Positions 7,936 to 15,164 of a DNA stretch of 64,000 nucleotides are shown here, in pieces. The position numbers and the translations under genes are program-made. Origin of the DNA: Terriglobia bacterium (GTDB lineage: Bacteria > Acidobacteriota > Terriglobia > Acidiferrales > UBA7541); NCBI GenBank assembly GCA_020073605.1, contig JAIQEW010000011.1:124001-188000 (forward strand). The letters are read 5' to 3'. The stretch's first letter is position 1, and each line of letters opens with the position of its first letter. Under the pieces are notes generated by a model that searched no databases, was not told the DNA's origin, and worked only from the letters and a program-made list of their open reading frames with translations.

Positions 7936-8373
7936 ATGCAGAGCCTCGAGAAGCTGAAGCCGCTTGCGTTGTTGCTCTTGCGGGTGGCCGTGGGCGTGAT
8001 CTTCATCTACCACGGATATCCGAAATTGTTCGGGCAGACGCGGGAAGCCATGCAGGGCTTTGTCCACATGGGCTTCCCGGGATACTTCGTTTACATCGCG
8101 GGCGTCATCGAATTCTTCGGCGGATGCCTTCTAATCGCGGGGCTTTTCACGCGCATCGCGGGATTGCTGCTTGCCGGCGAAATGGCCGTCGCACTGTGGC
8201 GGGTCCACCGCATCATCCAGGACCCTCTCGCCGTCCACAATTACGAACTGCCTCTGATGCTCGCGGTTGGCGCGTTTGCTCTCGCGTCTCTCGGCGCGGG
8301 GGTCGTCTCTTTCGACCAGGCCATCTTCCGTGAGGGCCGCTCATCTCCCCGCAAAGCAAAAAGCAAAAACTGA
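7936..8373 (+). CDS. DoxX-family membrane protein
   Basis: This is a 145-residue membrane protein with four predicted helices: PLALLLLRVAVGVIFIYHGY, YFVYIAGVIEFFGGCLLIAG, IAGLLLAGEMAVALW and PLMLAVGAFALASLGAG. The motif FIYHGYPKLFG after helix 1 and the Glu in helix 2 are typical of DoxX/DoxD proteins, named after the small subunit of an archaeal thiosulfate:quinone oxidoreductase. Most bacterial members are uncharacterised, some linked to redox stress. The ATG at 7936 was chosen because CAGGAG precedes it at normal spacing and the first helix follows. It is transcribed away from pfkA. Confidence 0.85.
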   Translation: MQSLEKLKPLALLLLRVAVGVIFIYHGYPKLFGQTREAMQGFVHMGFPGYFVYIAGVIEFFGGCLLIAGLFTRIAGLLLAGEMAVALWRVHRIIQDPLAVHNYELPLMLAVGAFALASLGAGVVSFDQAIFREGRSSPRKAKSKN

Positions 8374-8397
8374 CCCGACTCGTTGAAGGGGTTTCGG

Positions 8398-8751
8398 CTA
8401 GGCAGCCTGCGTCGAATGCGGGGCCGCATCCGGCGGCGCACTTGTCGCAGGGGCCGGCCAAGGAGCGCGCGGCATGACGAGCCACGCCACGAAGTAGCCG
8501 ATAAACGCGGGCACGATCGGCACGGGCATCAAAACCAGCAGCACCCAGATCAGCCGCACCAGCGTGGAATCGATCTCGAAATACTCGGCAACGCCGCCGC
8601 AGACACCGGCGATCTTGCAATCCACGGCCGACCGCATCAGGCGCTTCGAGGCCTGCGGTGAACCGGAAGGCGCCGCATGCTGGCGCGCACCGCAGAAGTA
8701 GCAGAAATTCGAATAGTCGGCGATGTCTCTCTGGCAGTTTCCGCAGGTCAT
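8398..8751 (-). CDS. PspC-domain membrane protein with N-terminal zinc ribbon
   Basis: This is a 117-residue protein. The first 25 residues form a zinc ribbon with two CxxC pairs (CGNC and CYFC). Residues 36-92 form a PspC domain (LMRSAVDCKIAGVCGGVAEYF, DSTLVRLIWVLL, then a hydrophobic helix). The tail is Pro/Ala-rich. PspC proteins take part in phage-shock or envelope-stress responses at the inner membrane, though no other psp genes are nearby. A zinc ribbon fused to PspC is a common variant. It is convergent with the DoxX-like gene and divergent from nothing close; the E1 gene is upstream in the same direction, about 87 bases away. Confidence 0.85.
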   Translation of the reverse strand: MTCGNCQRDIADYSNFCYFCGARQHAAPSGSPQASKRLMRSAVDCKIAGVCGGVAEYFEIDSTLVRLIWVLLVLMPVPIVPAFIGYFVAWLVMPRAPWPAPATSAPPDAAPHSTQAA

Positions 8752-8838
8752 GGCTCGAACCCTCCCCGCGCGAGACTCGATTGTCTCAGGCTTATCTCAA
8801 GTTACGTTCCGAGCCGCCAAAAAGTTTCCTTTTGCCCG

Positions 8839-10995
8839 CTAGTACGCCGCGAGATCGCGGACCGCGCGGACGATGTCGTCGGTTTGCGGCAGGATGGTGT
8901 TTTCGAGCTTCGGATGGTAGGCGCAAAACGTGTCGGTCGCCGCGACGCGGCGCACGGGCGCGTCGAGCTCATCGAATAGTTCATCAGCGATCCGCGCGGC
9001 AATCTCGGCGCCGTAGCCCCACGAACGCACATCCTCGTAGGCGACGATCACGCGGTTGGTCTTGCAAACGCTTGCGGCAATTGCTTCCCAATCGTACGGG
9101 CTGAGCGAACGGAGATCGACGATCTCGGTCGAGACTCCCTCGCGTGCAAGCTCCGCCGCCGCCACTTCGGCGCGGTGCACCACGGCGCCATACGTGATGA
9201 TGCTTACGTCTGTCCCCTCGCGCGCGACGCGCGCCTTGCCGAACGGAATCGTGAAATCCGCGCCGGGGTAGGTAGAGCGAGCGTACGGCTGGCGATACAG
9301 ATGCTTGTGTTCAAGGACCATCACCGGATCATCCGCGCGGATCGCCGTCCGCAGCAGGCCGCAAAGATCAAGCGCGGTCGAAGGCATCACGACACGCAGC
9401 CCCGGAACGTGCGTGAAAATCACTTCGCCGCACTGGCTGTGATAGATGGCGCCGCCCGTCAGATATCCCCCGATCGCTACCCGGATCACAGCTGGACACT
9501 TGAAGTGTCCCGCCGAGCGCCAACGGAGATTTGACAGTTCATTGCGCAACTGCATCATGGCCGGCCAGATGTAGTCGAAGAACTGAATTTCCGCGACCGG
9601 CTTCAGCCCGCGGATGGCCATCCCGAGCGCCCGGCCCACAATGCCCGCCTCCGCGATTGGCGTATTGAATACGCGCGCCGAGCCGTAGCGACGCTGCAAT
9701 CCGGCGGTCGCTTTGAAGACGCCGCCCTTCCCTTTTACCCTCGCGAGATGCTCCTCGCGGGTGCAGTCCGCCACGTCCTCGCCCAGGACAACGATGCGTT
9801 CGTCGCGCGCCATTTCATCCGCGAGCGTGGCCGCCACGATGTCCACCATCGTCTTCTGGTGCCCGTTGGATTTCGGCGCCGCCTCGAATTGCTTTCCGGT
9901 GGGATCGATATCCGGCGAATATACGCCGCCGTAAATCGAATCAGCATGAGGCAGCTCGGCCGCAAGGGCGCGGTCCGTGGCCTCCAGGATTTCGCGCTCG
10001 ACTTCGGCTTCGAGTGCTTCCATCTCGCTCTCCTCGAGAATCCCTTCGCGCACGAGGAACAAACCGAAATTCGGGATCGGATCGCGGTGCGCTTCCGCCT
10101 CGCGTTCCTCCGGCGTCTTGTAGAACCTCTCGTCGTCCGAGAGCGAGTGGGAGTAGGGGCGCGTCACGTGCGCGTGGACCAGCGCCGGACCACGCCGCGC
10201 GCGGCAATGCTCCACCGCGCGACCGAGCACCGCATAGCTCGCCAGCGGATCCGTCCCGTCGCACTCCTCCACCGCGAGGTGCGGAAAATTCGAAACCAGC
10301 TTCGAGATGCTGCCTCCCGCCGTCTGCGCCTCGACGGGCACGGAGATCGCGTAGCCGTTGTCCTCGATCAGGAAAAGCACCGGCACCTGGCGCAGGCAGG
10401 CCGCATTCACGGCTTCGAAAAATTCTCCTTCGCTCGTGGAGCCGTCGCCGCCGGAAACGTAGGCGATTTCGTCCCCGTGGTGACCGAGAGAGTCGCCGAG
10501 CGGCGCCTGGCGCGCATGGTCGAGCGCCTTGGGAAACTTGTCGTAGTAGAGCGACGCTTCCGCCGCGCCCACGGCGTGCAGAAATTGCATCCCCGTGGCG
10601 GAGGCACTCGGGATTATGTTCAACGGGCGGCTGCCCCAGTGCGATGGCATCTGCCGGCCGCCCGAAGATGGATCGTCCTTCGCGCCGACGGCCTGTAGCA
10701 GCATGTCGTAGGGCGTCACACCCAGCATCAGGGCAAGAGCGCGGTCGCGATAATAGGGGAAAAACCAGTCGTAGCCCGGCTTCAGCAAGAGGCCCGCAGC
10801 GGCCAAAACCGCCTCATGCCCCGCGCCGCTGATTTGAAAGAAGATCTTGTTCTGGCGTTTGAGCTGGATCTCGCGGTCGTCCAGGCGCCGCGAAAGGAAC
10901 ATTGTGCGATAGATGCGCACGAGCGCATCGCGGTCCAAGCCGTGATACTTCGACGCATCAAATCGGGATGCTTTGACCTTGAGCTGAGAGGACAT
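8839..10995 (-). CDS. Fused E1 alpha-beta thiamine-dependent 2-oxoacid dehydrogenase
   Basis: This is a 718-residue protein joining both E1 subunits. Residues 1 to about 365 are the alpha subunit, with the thiamine diphosphate motif [17 protein letters not shown] and ending in EDNGYA. From about residue 375 the beta subunit follows ([22 protein letters not shown], then [19 protein letters not shown] and [15 protein letters not shown]). The complex decarboxylates branched-chain 2-oxoacids or pyruvate and passes the acyl group to an E2 lipoyl protein. No E2 or E3 gene occurs in this window, so substrate cannot be read from context. The beta-half sequence most resembles branched-chain (BkdB-type) enzymes. 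GGAGG precedes the ATG. Confidence 0.88.
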   Translation of the reverse strand: MSSQLKVKASRFDASKYHGLDRDALVRIYRTMFLSRRLDDREIQLKRQNKIFFQISGAGHEAVLAAAGLLLKPGYDWFFPYYRDRALALMLGVTPYDMLLQAVGAKDDPSSGGRQMPSHWGSRPLNIIPSASATGMQFLHAVGAAEASLYYDKFPKALDHARQAPLGDSLGHHGDEIAYVSGGDGSTSEGEFFEAVNAACLRQVPVLFLIEDNGYAISVPVEAQTAGGSISKLVSNFPHLAVEECDGTDPLASYAVLGRAVEHCRARRGPALVHAHVTRPYSHSLSDDERFYKTPEEREAEAHRDPIPNFGLFLVREGILEESEMEALEAEVEREILEATDRALAAELPHADSIYGGVYSPDIDPTGKQFEAAPKSNGHQKTMVDIVAATLADEMARDERIVVLGEDVADCTREEHLARVKGKGGVFKATAGLQRRYGSARVFNTPIAEAGIVGRALGMAIRGLKPVAEIQFFDYIWPAMMQLRNELSNLRWRSAGHFKCPAVIRVAIGGYLTGGAIYHSQCGEVIFTHVPGLRVVMPSTALDLCGLLRTAIRADDPVMVLEHKHLYRQPYARSTYPGADFTIPFGKARVAREGTDVSIITYGAVVHRAEVAAAELAREGVSTEIVDLRSLSPYDWEAIAASVCKTNRVIVAYEDVRSWGYGAEIAARIADELFDELDAPVRRVAATDTFCAYHPKLENTILPQTDDIVRAVRDLAAY

Positions 10996-11143
10996 CCGGG
11001 CTGCCTCCGCCGGAAGGGCTCGCCGTTTGTACTACCTTCGGCCCATTATAGCCAAATTGGCGGCGGCGCAAACCCCCAACAGGGAGGCGCGTCCCTTCCA
11101 AGTGACTTGGGTGGGCTAACCGGGGGAGAAGCCTGGCTGGGCG

Positions 11144-11560
11144 CTAATCCAGCGATTCGAAGAGCTCGGCCGTCTTCGCGAGGGCCGGATCGCCCGAGCG
11201 GACGGTTTCGGCCTTTGCTGATTTGAAGGGCTCTTCCGCCGGAATGCGGTCGAGCCAGCGCTGATGCGAGAGCTTCTCGTGGTCCGAAAAATCGAGTTTC
11301 ACTAGCAGACGGACGCGCGATGTGTTTGGGGCCTTATCAGCCGTATCAGCCTTCTCAGTTTTCGCGGCTGATTTCTTGGAGGCCGGTTTCGCGGAAGCAG
11401 CGTCCGGGCCGCCCTTTCCGGAAGGTTCCTCGCGGTCGAACTTCAGCAGAATCTTATTGCCGAGGCGGTAGCCTTGCTTCCACGCGTCGATCTTGTGGCG
11501 GGCTTGCTGGGCGGCATCTTCGTTCGTGCCAAAATCAAAAATGAAAATGGATTGAGCCAT
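11144..11560 (-). CDS. Hypothetical protein with Lys/Ala-rich linker
   Basis: This is a 138-residue protein that I do not recognise. Its N-terminal 45 residues (SIFIFDFGTNEDAAQQARHKI, KQGYRLGNKILLKF) and C-terminal 60 residues (SRVRLLVKLDFSDHEKLSHQ, RWLDRIPAEEPF) look like two ordered parts that could form one small alpha/beta fold. Between them is a low-complexity Lys/Ala/Ser/Thr linker of about 35 residues. There is no signal peptide or membrane segment. AGAAAGG upstream of the ATG and codon use like its neighbours support a real gene. It is divergent from the fluoride-switch region. Confidence 0.6.
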   Translation of the reverse strand: MAQSIFIFDFGTNEDAAQQARHKIDAWKQGYRLGNKILLKFDREEPSGKGGPDAASAKPASKKSAAKTEKADTADKAPNTSRVRLLVKLDFSDHEKLSHQRWLDRIPAEEPFKSAKAETVRSGDPALAKTAELFESLD

Positions 11561-11751
11561 GTACCTTTCTAGCGGCCCGAGCGTTGGCCTGTCAAGCCTT
11601 GCTTCCCGATCGGGATCGCGCTAGCTTCCGGCTGGCGGCCTCATTGGGCAGAATCCGCCAAAAAGAGCCAAGCTGCGGCGGCCAAGAACCAACCCGACCG
11701 GGCAACCCGCAGGCGCGTTGGGCTGTGGTAAGATGCCCGCGAAGATTGGAA

Positions 11752-11800
11752 GGCGATGGAGTTCGCCTGAACCGTCCGGCAACGGACTGATGACTCCTGG
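11752..11800 (+). promoter_or_regulatory. Fluoride riboswitch aptamer (crcB motif)
   Basis: The sequence fits the crcB/fluoride consensus. P1 is GGCG (11752-11755) pairing with CGCC (11764-11767). P3 is GTCCG (11774-11778) with CGGAC (11783-11787) closing a short loop. GGAGT (11758-11762) can pair with ACTCC (11793-11797) to form the pseudoknot around the fluoride site, after the conserved CTGATGACTCCT 3' segment. It lies about 70 bases upstream of crcB, the fluoride channel gene, which is the classic target. Confidence 0.92.
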
Positions 11801-11827
11801 CCGCCGCCCGGCGCCCAGGAGTTTTTT
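11793..11827 (+). terminator. Intrinsic terminator acting as expression platform of the fluoride riboswitch
   Basis: ACTCCTGG (11793-11800) pairs perfectly with CCAGGAGT (11815-11822), followed by a run of T residues to 11827. The 5' arm includes the ACTCC segment that forms the aptamer pseudoknot, so terminator and ligand-bound aptamer exclude each other. Fluoride binding should therefore allow read-through into crcB. Confidence 0.88.
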
Positions 11828-11872
11828 GTTGGCCCGAGCGGCGCGCAAACATTCGCGACAAGAGGAGCAAAT

Positions 11873-12244
11873 GTGCGCATTGCTTTGCTGATCGTATTCG
11901 GCACGCTGGGTACGCTCGCGCGCTACGCATTGCAGGGCCTCGTGCAGGAGCGCACAGGCTCCACGTTCCCTTCCGGCACGCTCGTCGTCAATCTGCTGGG
12001 CTGCTTCCTGCTCGGTGGCATCGCGGAGTACGCGCTCACCCACCTGACCATTCCTCCCGAATGGCGCATTGGTATCACCGTGGGGTTCTTCGGCGCGTTC
12101 ACGACGTTTTCGACCTTCAGTTGGGAAGCCGCGCGCATGCTCCAAGATGGCGAATGGCGGCGGGCAACCACCTACATTTTGGCGAGCGTGGTCGGAGGCG
12201 TGGTGGCCGTGTTTTTCGGAATGCGGATCGCGGATCGGATCTAG
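11873..12244 (+). CDS. crcB: Fluoride ion channel CrcB/Fluc
   Basis: This is a 123-residue protein with four membrane helices and Fluc signatures: GTLGTLARYAL in helix 1, LVVNLLGCFLLGGIAEY in helix 2 with the pore-lining Asn, and GFFGAFTTFSTFSWEA in helix 3 with the Phe residues and the central Na+ site. Fluc proteins work as antiparallel dimers that let fluoride leave the cell. The GTG start at 11873 follows AGAGGAG at close spacing. It is controlled by the fluoride riboswitch upstream. A DUF190 gene follows 21 bases downstream, as in many bacteria. Confidence 0.96.
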   Translation: MRIALLIVFGTLGTLARYALQGLVQERTGSTFPSGTLVVNLLGCFLLGGIAEYALTHLTIPPEWRIGITVGFFGAFTTFSTFSWEAARMLQDGEWRRATTYILASVVGGVVAVFFGMRIADRI

Positions 12245-12265
12245 AAGCCGGATTGGAGGACGAAC

Positions 12266-12622
12266 ATGGAACATGCGACGACGCACGAGCGGTTCGAAGG
12301 CGAACGCACCCTCATGCGCATTCATATCGGCGAATCCGACCGCTGGCACGGCAAGATGCTCTATGAGGCCATCGTCGAGCTTTTGCGCCGCGAGAACCTC
12401 AGCGGCGCCACTGTGCTGCGCGGCGTCGGCGGCTACGGCTCATCGAGCGTCTATCACACGGACAAGGTGCTGCGACTCTCGCAGGATCTGCCAATCGTAA
12501 TCGAAGTCGTCGAGTCTGCCGAGCGCATCGAACAGATCTTGCCGCGGCTCGACGAAATGATCGGCGGCGGCCTCGTGACCCTCGAAAAAGTCCGCGTAAT
12601 CCTGTACCGTTCCCACAAATAG
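12266..12622 (+). CDS. DUF190 (PII-like fold) protein, fluoride-operon partner
   Basis: This is a 118-residue protein with the DUF190 core: MRIHIGESDRWHGKMLYEAIVE, LLRRENLSGATVLRGVGGYG, SSSVYHTDKVLRLSQDLPIV and IEVVESAERIEQILPRLDEM. The ferredoxin-like fold resembles PII signalling proteins, and family members are often next to or fused with CrcB. Its role in fluoride export is not established; regulation of channel activity by a nucleotide is conjecture. GGAGG precedes the ATG and the gap to crcB is 21 bases, so it belongs to the fluoride-controlled operon. Confidence 0.9.
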   Translation: MEHATTHERFEGERTLMRIHIGESDRWHGKMLYEAIVELLRRENLSGATVLRGVGGYGSSSVYHTDKVLRLSQDLPIVIEVVESAERIEQILPRLDEMIGGGLVTLEKVRVILYRSHK

Positions 12623-12663
12623 CGGGTCCGTATTCGAGCGGGTCAGATCGAGGAGGCGGGACA

Positions 12664-13089
12664 ATGGACAAGCAGAAATTCCTGAAGTACATCGACCACT
12701 TCAATAACAAGCGCTACGAAGAAGTAATGGCCTACTACGATCCCGACGTCCTGATCGAGTACCCGACCATGCTCGCGAATCCCAAGGCGCCTCCGGTCAC
12801 GCGCAAGGGCCGCGACGGATTTCTCGAACAGTACGTCAACCTCCACAAGCATTGCCGCGAGGCACTCGAAGTCGGCGCTTTTCTCCTCGACGGCGACATG
12901 ATGGCCACCGAAATCTACACCGAATTCCACTTCTTCAAGGACTATCCGAACTTTTCCGGCCGCGACATGAAGGCGGGCGACATCCACATCACCACGAACT
13001 GGTGCATCTACAACCTCGAGAACGACAAGTTCAAGCGCATCCGCGTCGCCCACCACCGCCTCCACGACCCGAAAACCGCGCGGTTGTAG
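12664..13089 (+). CDS. NTF2-like / SnoaL-like protein
   Basis: This is a 141-residue protein with the cone-shaped NTF2-like pattern: FLKYIDHFNNKRYEEVMAYY at the N terminus, a central FLEQYVNLHKHCREALEV helix, and strands MMATEIYTEFHFFKDYPNF and HITTNWCIYNLENDKFKRIR. SnoaL-type members include polyketide cyclases and many ring-shaped binding proteins. No specific catalytic pair can be assigned. GAGGAGG stands before the ATG. It is 41 bases after the DUF190 gene on the same strand and could be the third gene of the fluoride operon, or independent. Confidence 0.75.
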   Translation: MDKQKFLKYIDHFNNKRYEEVMAYYDPDVLIEYPTMLANPKAPPVTRKGRDGFLEQYVNLHKHCREALEVGAFLLDGDMMATEIYTEFHFFKDYPNFSGRDMKAGDIHITTNWCIYNLENDKFKRIRVAHHRLHDPKTARL

Positions 13090-13243
13090 ATGAGAACCAT
13101 CCGCGCGGTCAATTTTGTGGGTGTGTCTATCTAGGCGTAGGCCGGAAGGACGCCTATCCCACTTCTTGAAAGCGGGACCCGGGCAAAGCGCACGGTTGTG
13201 AAACTGCTCGCGGAAGCAATGAAAAGATGATTTAATTTCCCGG

Positions 13244-14272
13244 ATGCACACGACTGCGAAGCAACGAGCGCCGCGCAATCGCACGTTGGTAGTGTCAGTA
13301 TCAGAAAGAGCTTCTTATGCGAGGCAGCTTTTGCGCTCGCCTCTCCCGACACACTTGGATAGTTTGGTCAACCAAATCGTCTGCGGTGACGCTCTTGCGA
13401 TTTGCACCGAATTGCCAAAAGCCTTCGTTGACTTGCTAATTCTCGATCCTCCCTACAACCTTACAAAGACATTTGGCAGCGACACTTTCCGCGAAATGTC
13501 CCTCGCGGATTACGAAAAGTGGTTTGAGGGCTGGTTCGCACAAATGCTCCCAACACTTAAAGCCACCGCAACGCTATGCATTTGCGGTGATTGGAAGTCC
13601 TCGGCGGCATTGCATCGTGTGTTGGAGCGTCACGTAATTGTTCGTAATCGAATCACCTGGGAGCGAGAAAAAGGGCGCGGCGCCAAGGCAAATTGGAAGA
13701 ATGCGAGCGAAGACATTTGGTTTTGTACCGTCTCAGACAATTACTACTTCAATGTCGACGCAGTGAAGCTCAAGCGCAGGGTCATTGCACCTTATCGAGA
13801 GAATGGTTTGCCCAAAGATTGGGAGGAAACTCACGAGGGTGATTTTCGAGTGACGCATCCTTCGAATCTTTGGACGGATTTGACTGTGCCGTTCTGGTCG
13901 ATGCCGGAAAATACCGACCATCCAACGCAGAAGCCGGAAAAATTGATTGCCAAATTGATTCTCGCGAGTTCACGCGAGGGTGACCTTGTCTTTGATCCAT
14001 TTCTGGGTGCAGGAACGACGGCGGCAGTGGCACGAAAACTCGACCGAAGATTTGTGGGTATCGAACTGGACGAAGCTTACGCCTGTATGGCCGCAAAACG
14101 CGTCGAGGTGGCGGAGTTCGACAGGAGTATTCAAGGTTATTCTGGTGGCGTTTTTTGGGAACGCAATTCCTTGAATATGCAGGAGCGCCAGACAAAAGTG
14201 GATTTATCGCTTCAACCGGCCCTGTTTGAAAAACCGCTCTCGGATAAGGCTCGCGTCAAACAAAGGAAATGA
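13244..14272 (+). CDS. Type II DNA methyltransferase (beta-class, probable N6-adenine)
   Basis: This is a 342-residue methyltransferase. The catalytic motif IV is DPPYN (in ILDPPYNLTK) near residue 70, and the AdoMet-binding motif I appears later as DPFLGAGTT followed by FVGIELDEAY. The order IV then I marks the beta class, where DPPY members are mostly adenine-specific. The middle region with FWSMPENTDHPTQKPEKLIA is typical before motif I. The ATG at 13244 is the only early one but lacks a good ribosome site, so a downstream start near the SLVNQIVCGDAL segment is possible. Its stop overlaps the ATG of the endonuclease gene. Codons are AT-richer than in neighbours. Confidence 0.88.
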   Translation: MHTTAKQRAPRNRTLVVSVSERASYARQLLRSPLPTHLDSLVNQIVCGDALAICTELPKAFVDLLILDPPYNLTKTFGSDTFREMSLADYEKWFEGWFAQMLPTLKATATLCICGDWKSSAALHRVLERHVIVRNRITWEREKGRGAKANWKNASEDIWFCTVSDNYYFNVDAVKLKRRVIAPYRENGLPKDWEETHEGDFRVTHPSNLWTDLTVPFWSMPENTDHPTQKPEKLIAKLILASSREGDLVFDPFLGAGTTAAVARKLDRRFVGIELDEAYACMAAKRVEVAEFDRSIQGYSGGVFWERNSLNMQERQTKVDLSLQPALFEKPLSDKARVKQRK

Positions 14273-14931
14273 AATCTCCCATCTTCACTTCTCGGGCACA
14301 CGAGACAATAGAGAAGGACATTTTGCGTCTGTTGAACCAGCATAGAAACTTCCTATCCGCGAGCACCGCCGGAAGCACCCGGGCGGCCGGCGACGCGATT
14401 CAATCCATCGTTGAGGACAGCTTTGAAAAGATACTTGGTGAACACGGCGGTGAATATTCGGCCAGTTTCGCCCGACGCGCAATGGCTGATTTGGCATTCA
14501 AAGACAAGCTCGGCAATTACTACATCGTGGATGTGAAGACTCACCGTGAAGAAACAGCATTTAATATGCCGAATCTAACCTCGGTGGATCGCTTAGCTCG
14601 CTTTTATGAGGATGACGCCAATTTCTTTGTCATGTTGATGATCAAGTACGGCGTCATCGGAACAAGAGTGAGGGTGAGCAAAGTTCACTTTGTTCCCATC
14701 GAGTATCTGAAGTGGGACTGTTTAACCCTTGGCGCGCTAGGTGCCGGACAAATTCAAATCGCCAATTCCAAGAACATCAGAATCGATCCCACGAAGACGC
14801 GCCGCGCTTGGATGCTGGAATTCTGCGACAATGTTCTTCAGTTTTACCCGCGGGAGATTCTCAAGATCAACAAGCGCATCGGGAAGTTCGAGAAGGTAAG
14901 AGAATTCTGGCTGGCTAAGAAGGAATCCTAG
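14269..14931 (+). CDS. Type II restriction endonuclease, PD-(D/E)xK fold
   Basis: This is a 220-residue protein. The candidate catalytic centre is ADLAFKDKLGNYYIVDVKTH: an Asp, then 14 residues later Asp-Val-Lys, matching the D...DxK spacing in EcoRV/HincII-type enzymes. The following MPNLTSVDRLARFYE resembles the segment after the DVK in HincII. The recognition sequence cannot be read from the protein. Its ATG overlaps the stop of the methyltransferase (ATGA), the usual linkage of a restriction-modification pair. Both genes are AT-richer than the flanks, as for acquired DNA. Confidence 0.78.
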   Translation: MKSPIFTSRAHETIEKDILRLLNQHRNFLSASTAGSTRAAGDAIQSIVEDSFEKILGEHGGEYSASFARRAMADLAFKDKLGNYYIVDVKTHREETAFNMPNLTSVDRLARFYEDDANFFVMLMIKYGVIGTRVRVSKVHFVPIEYLKWDCLTLGALGAGQIQIANSKNIRIDPTKTRRAWMLEFCDNVLQFYPREILKINKRIGKFEKVREFWLAKKES

Positions 14932-15164
14932 TTCTAACAACGTCCGACGCCAAGAAGATACGCTCTATCCTGAAGGAGATCACAATTGGAACCGGGCGGC
15001 GCGCGGGTTCCGTGGCGCACTCCCGCCCGCAAGGAAGCGCGATACCAGCAGATTCCGAGCCTTGCTTGGGCGCGTTTTCCATGCTACGCTCAGCGAACAA
15101 AAGGCGAAGCGCAGATGGCGGGCGAAAGCCTGCGCATTTCGCCTCGATTCGCATGGGAGGCGGC

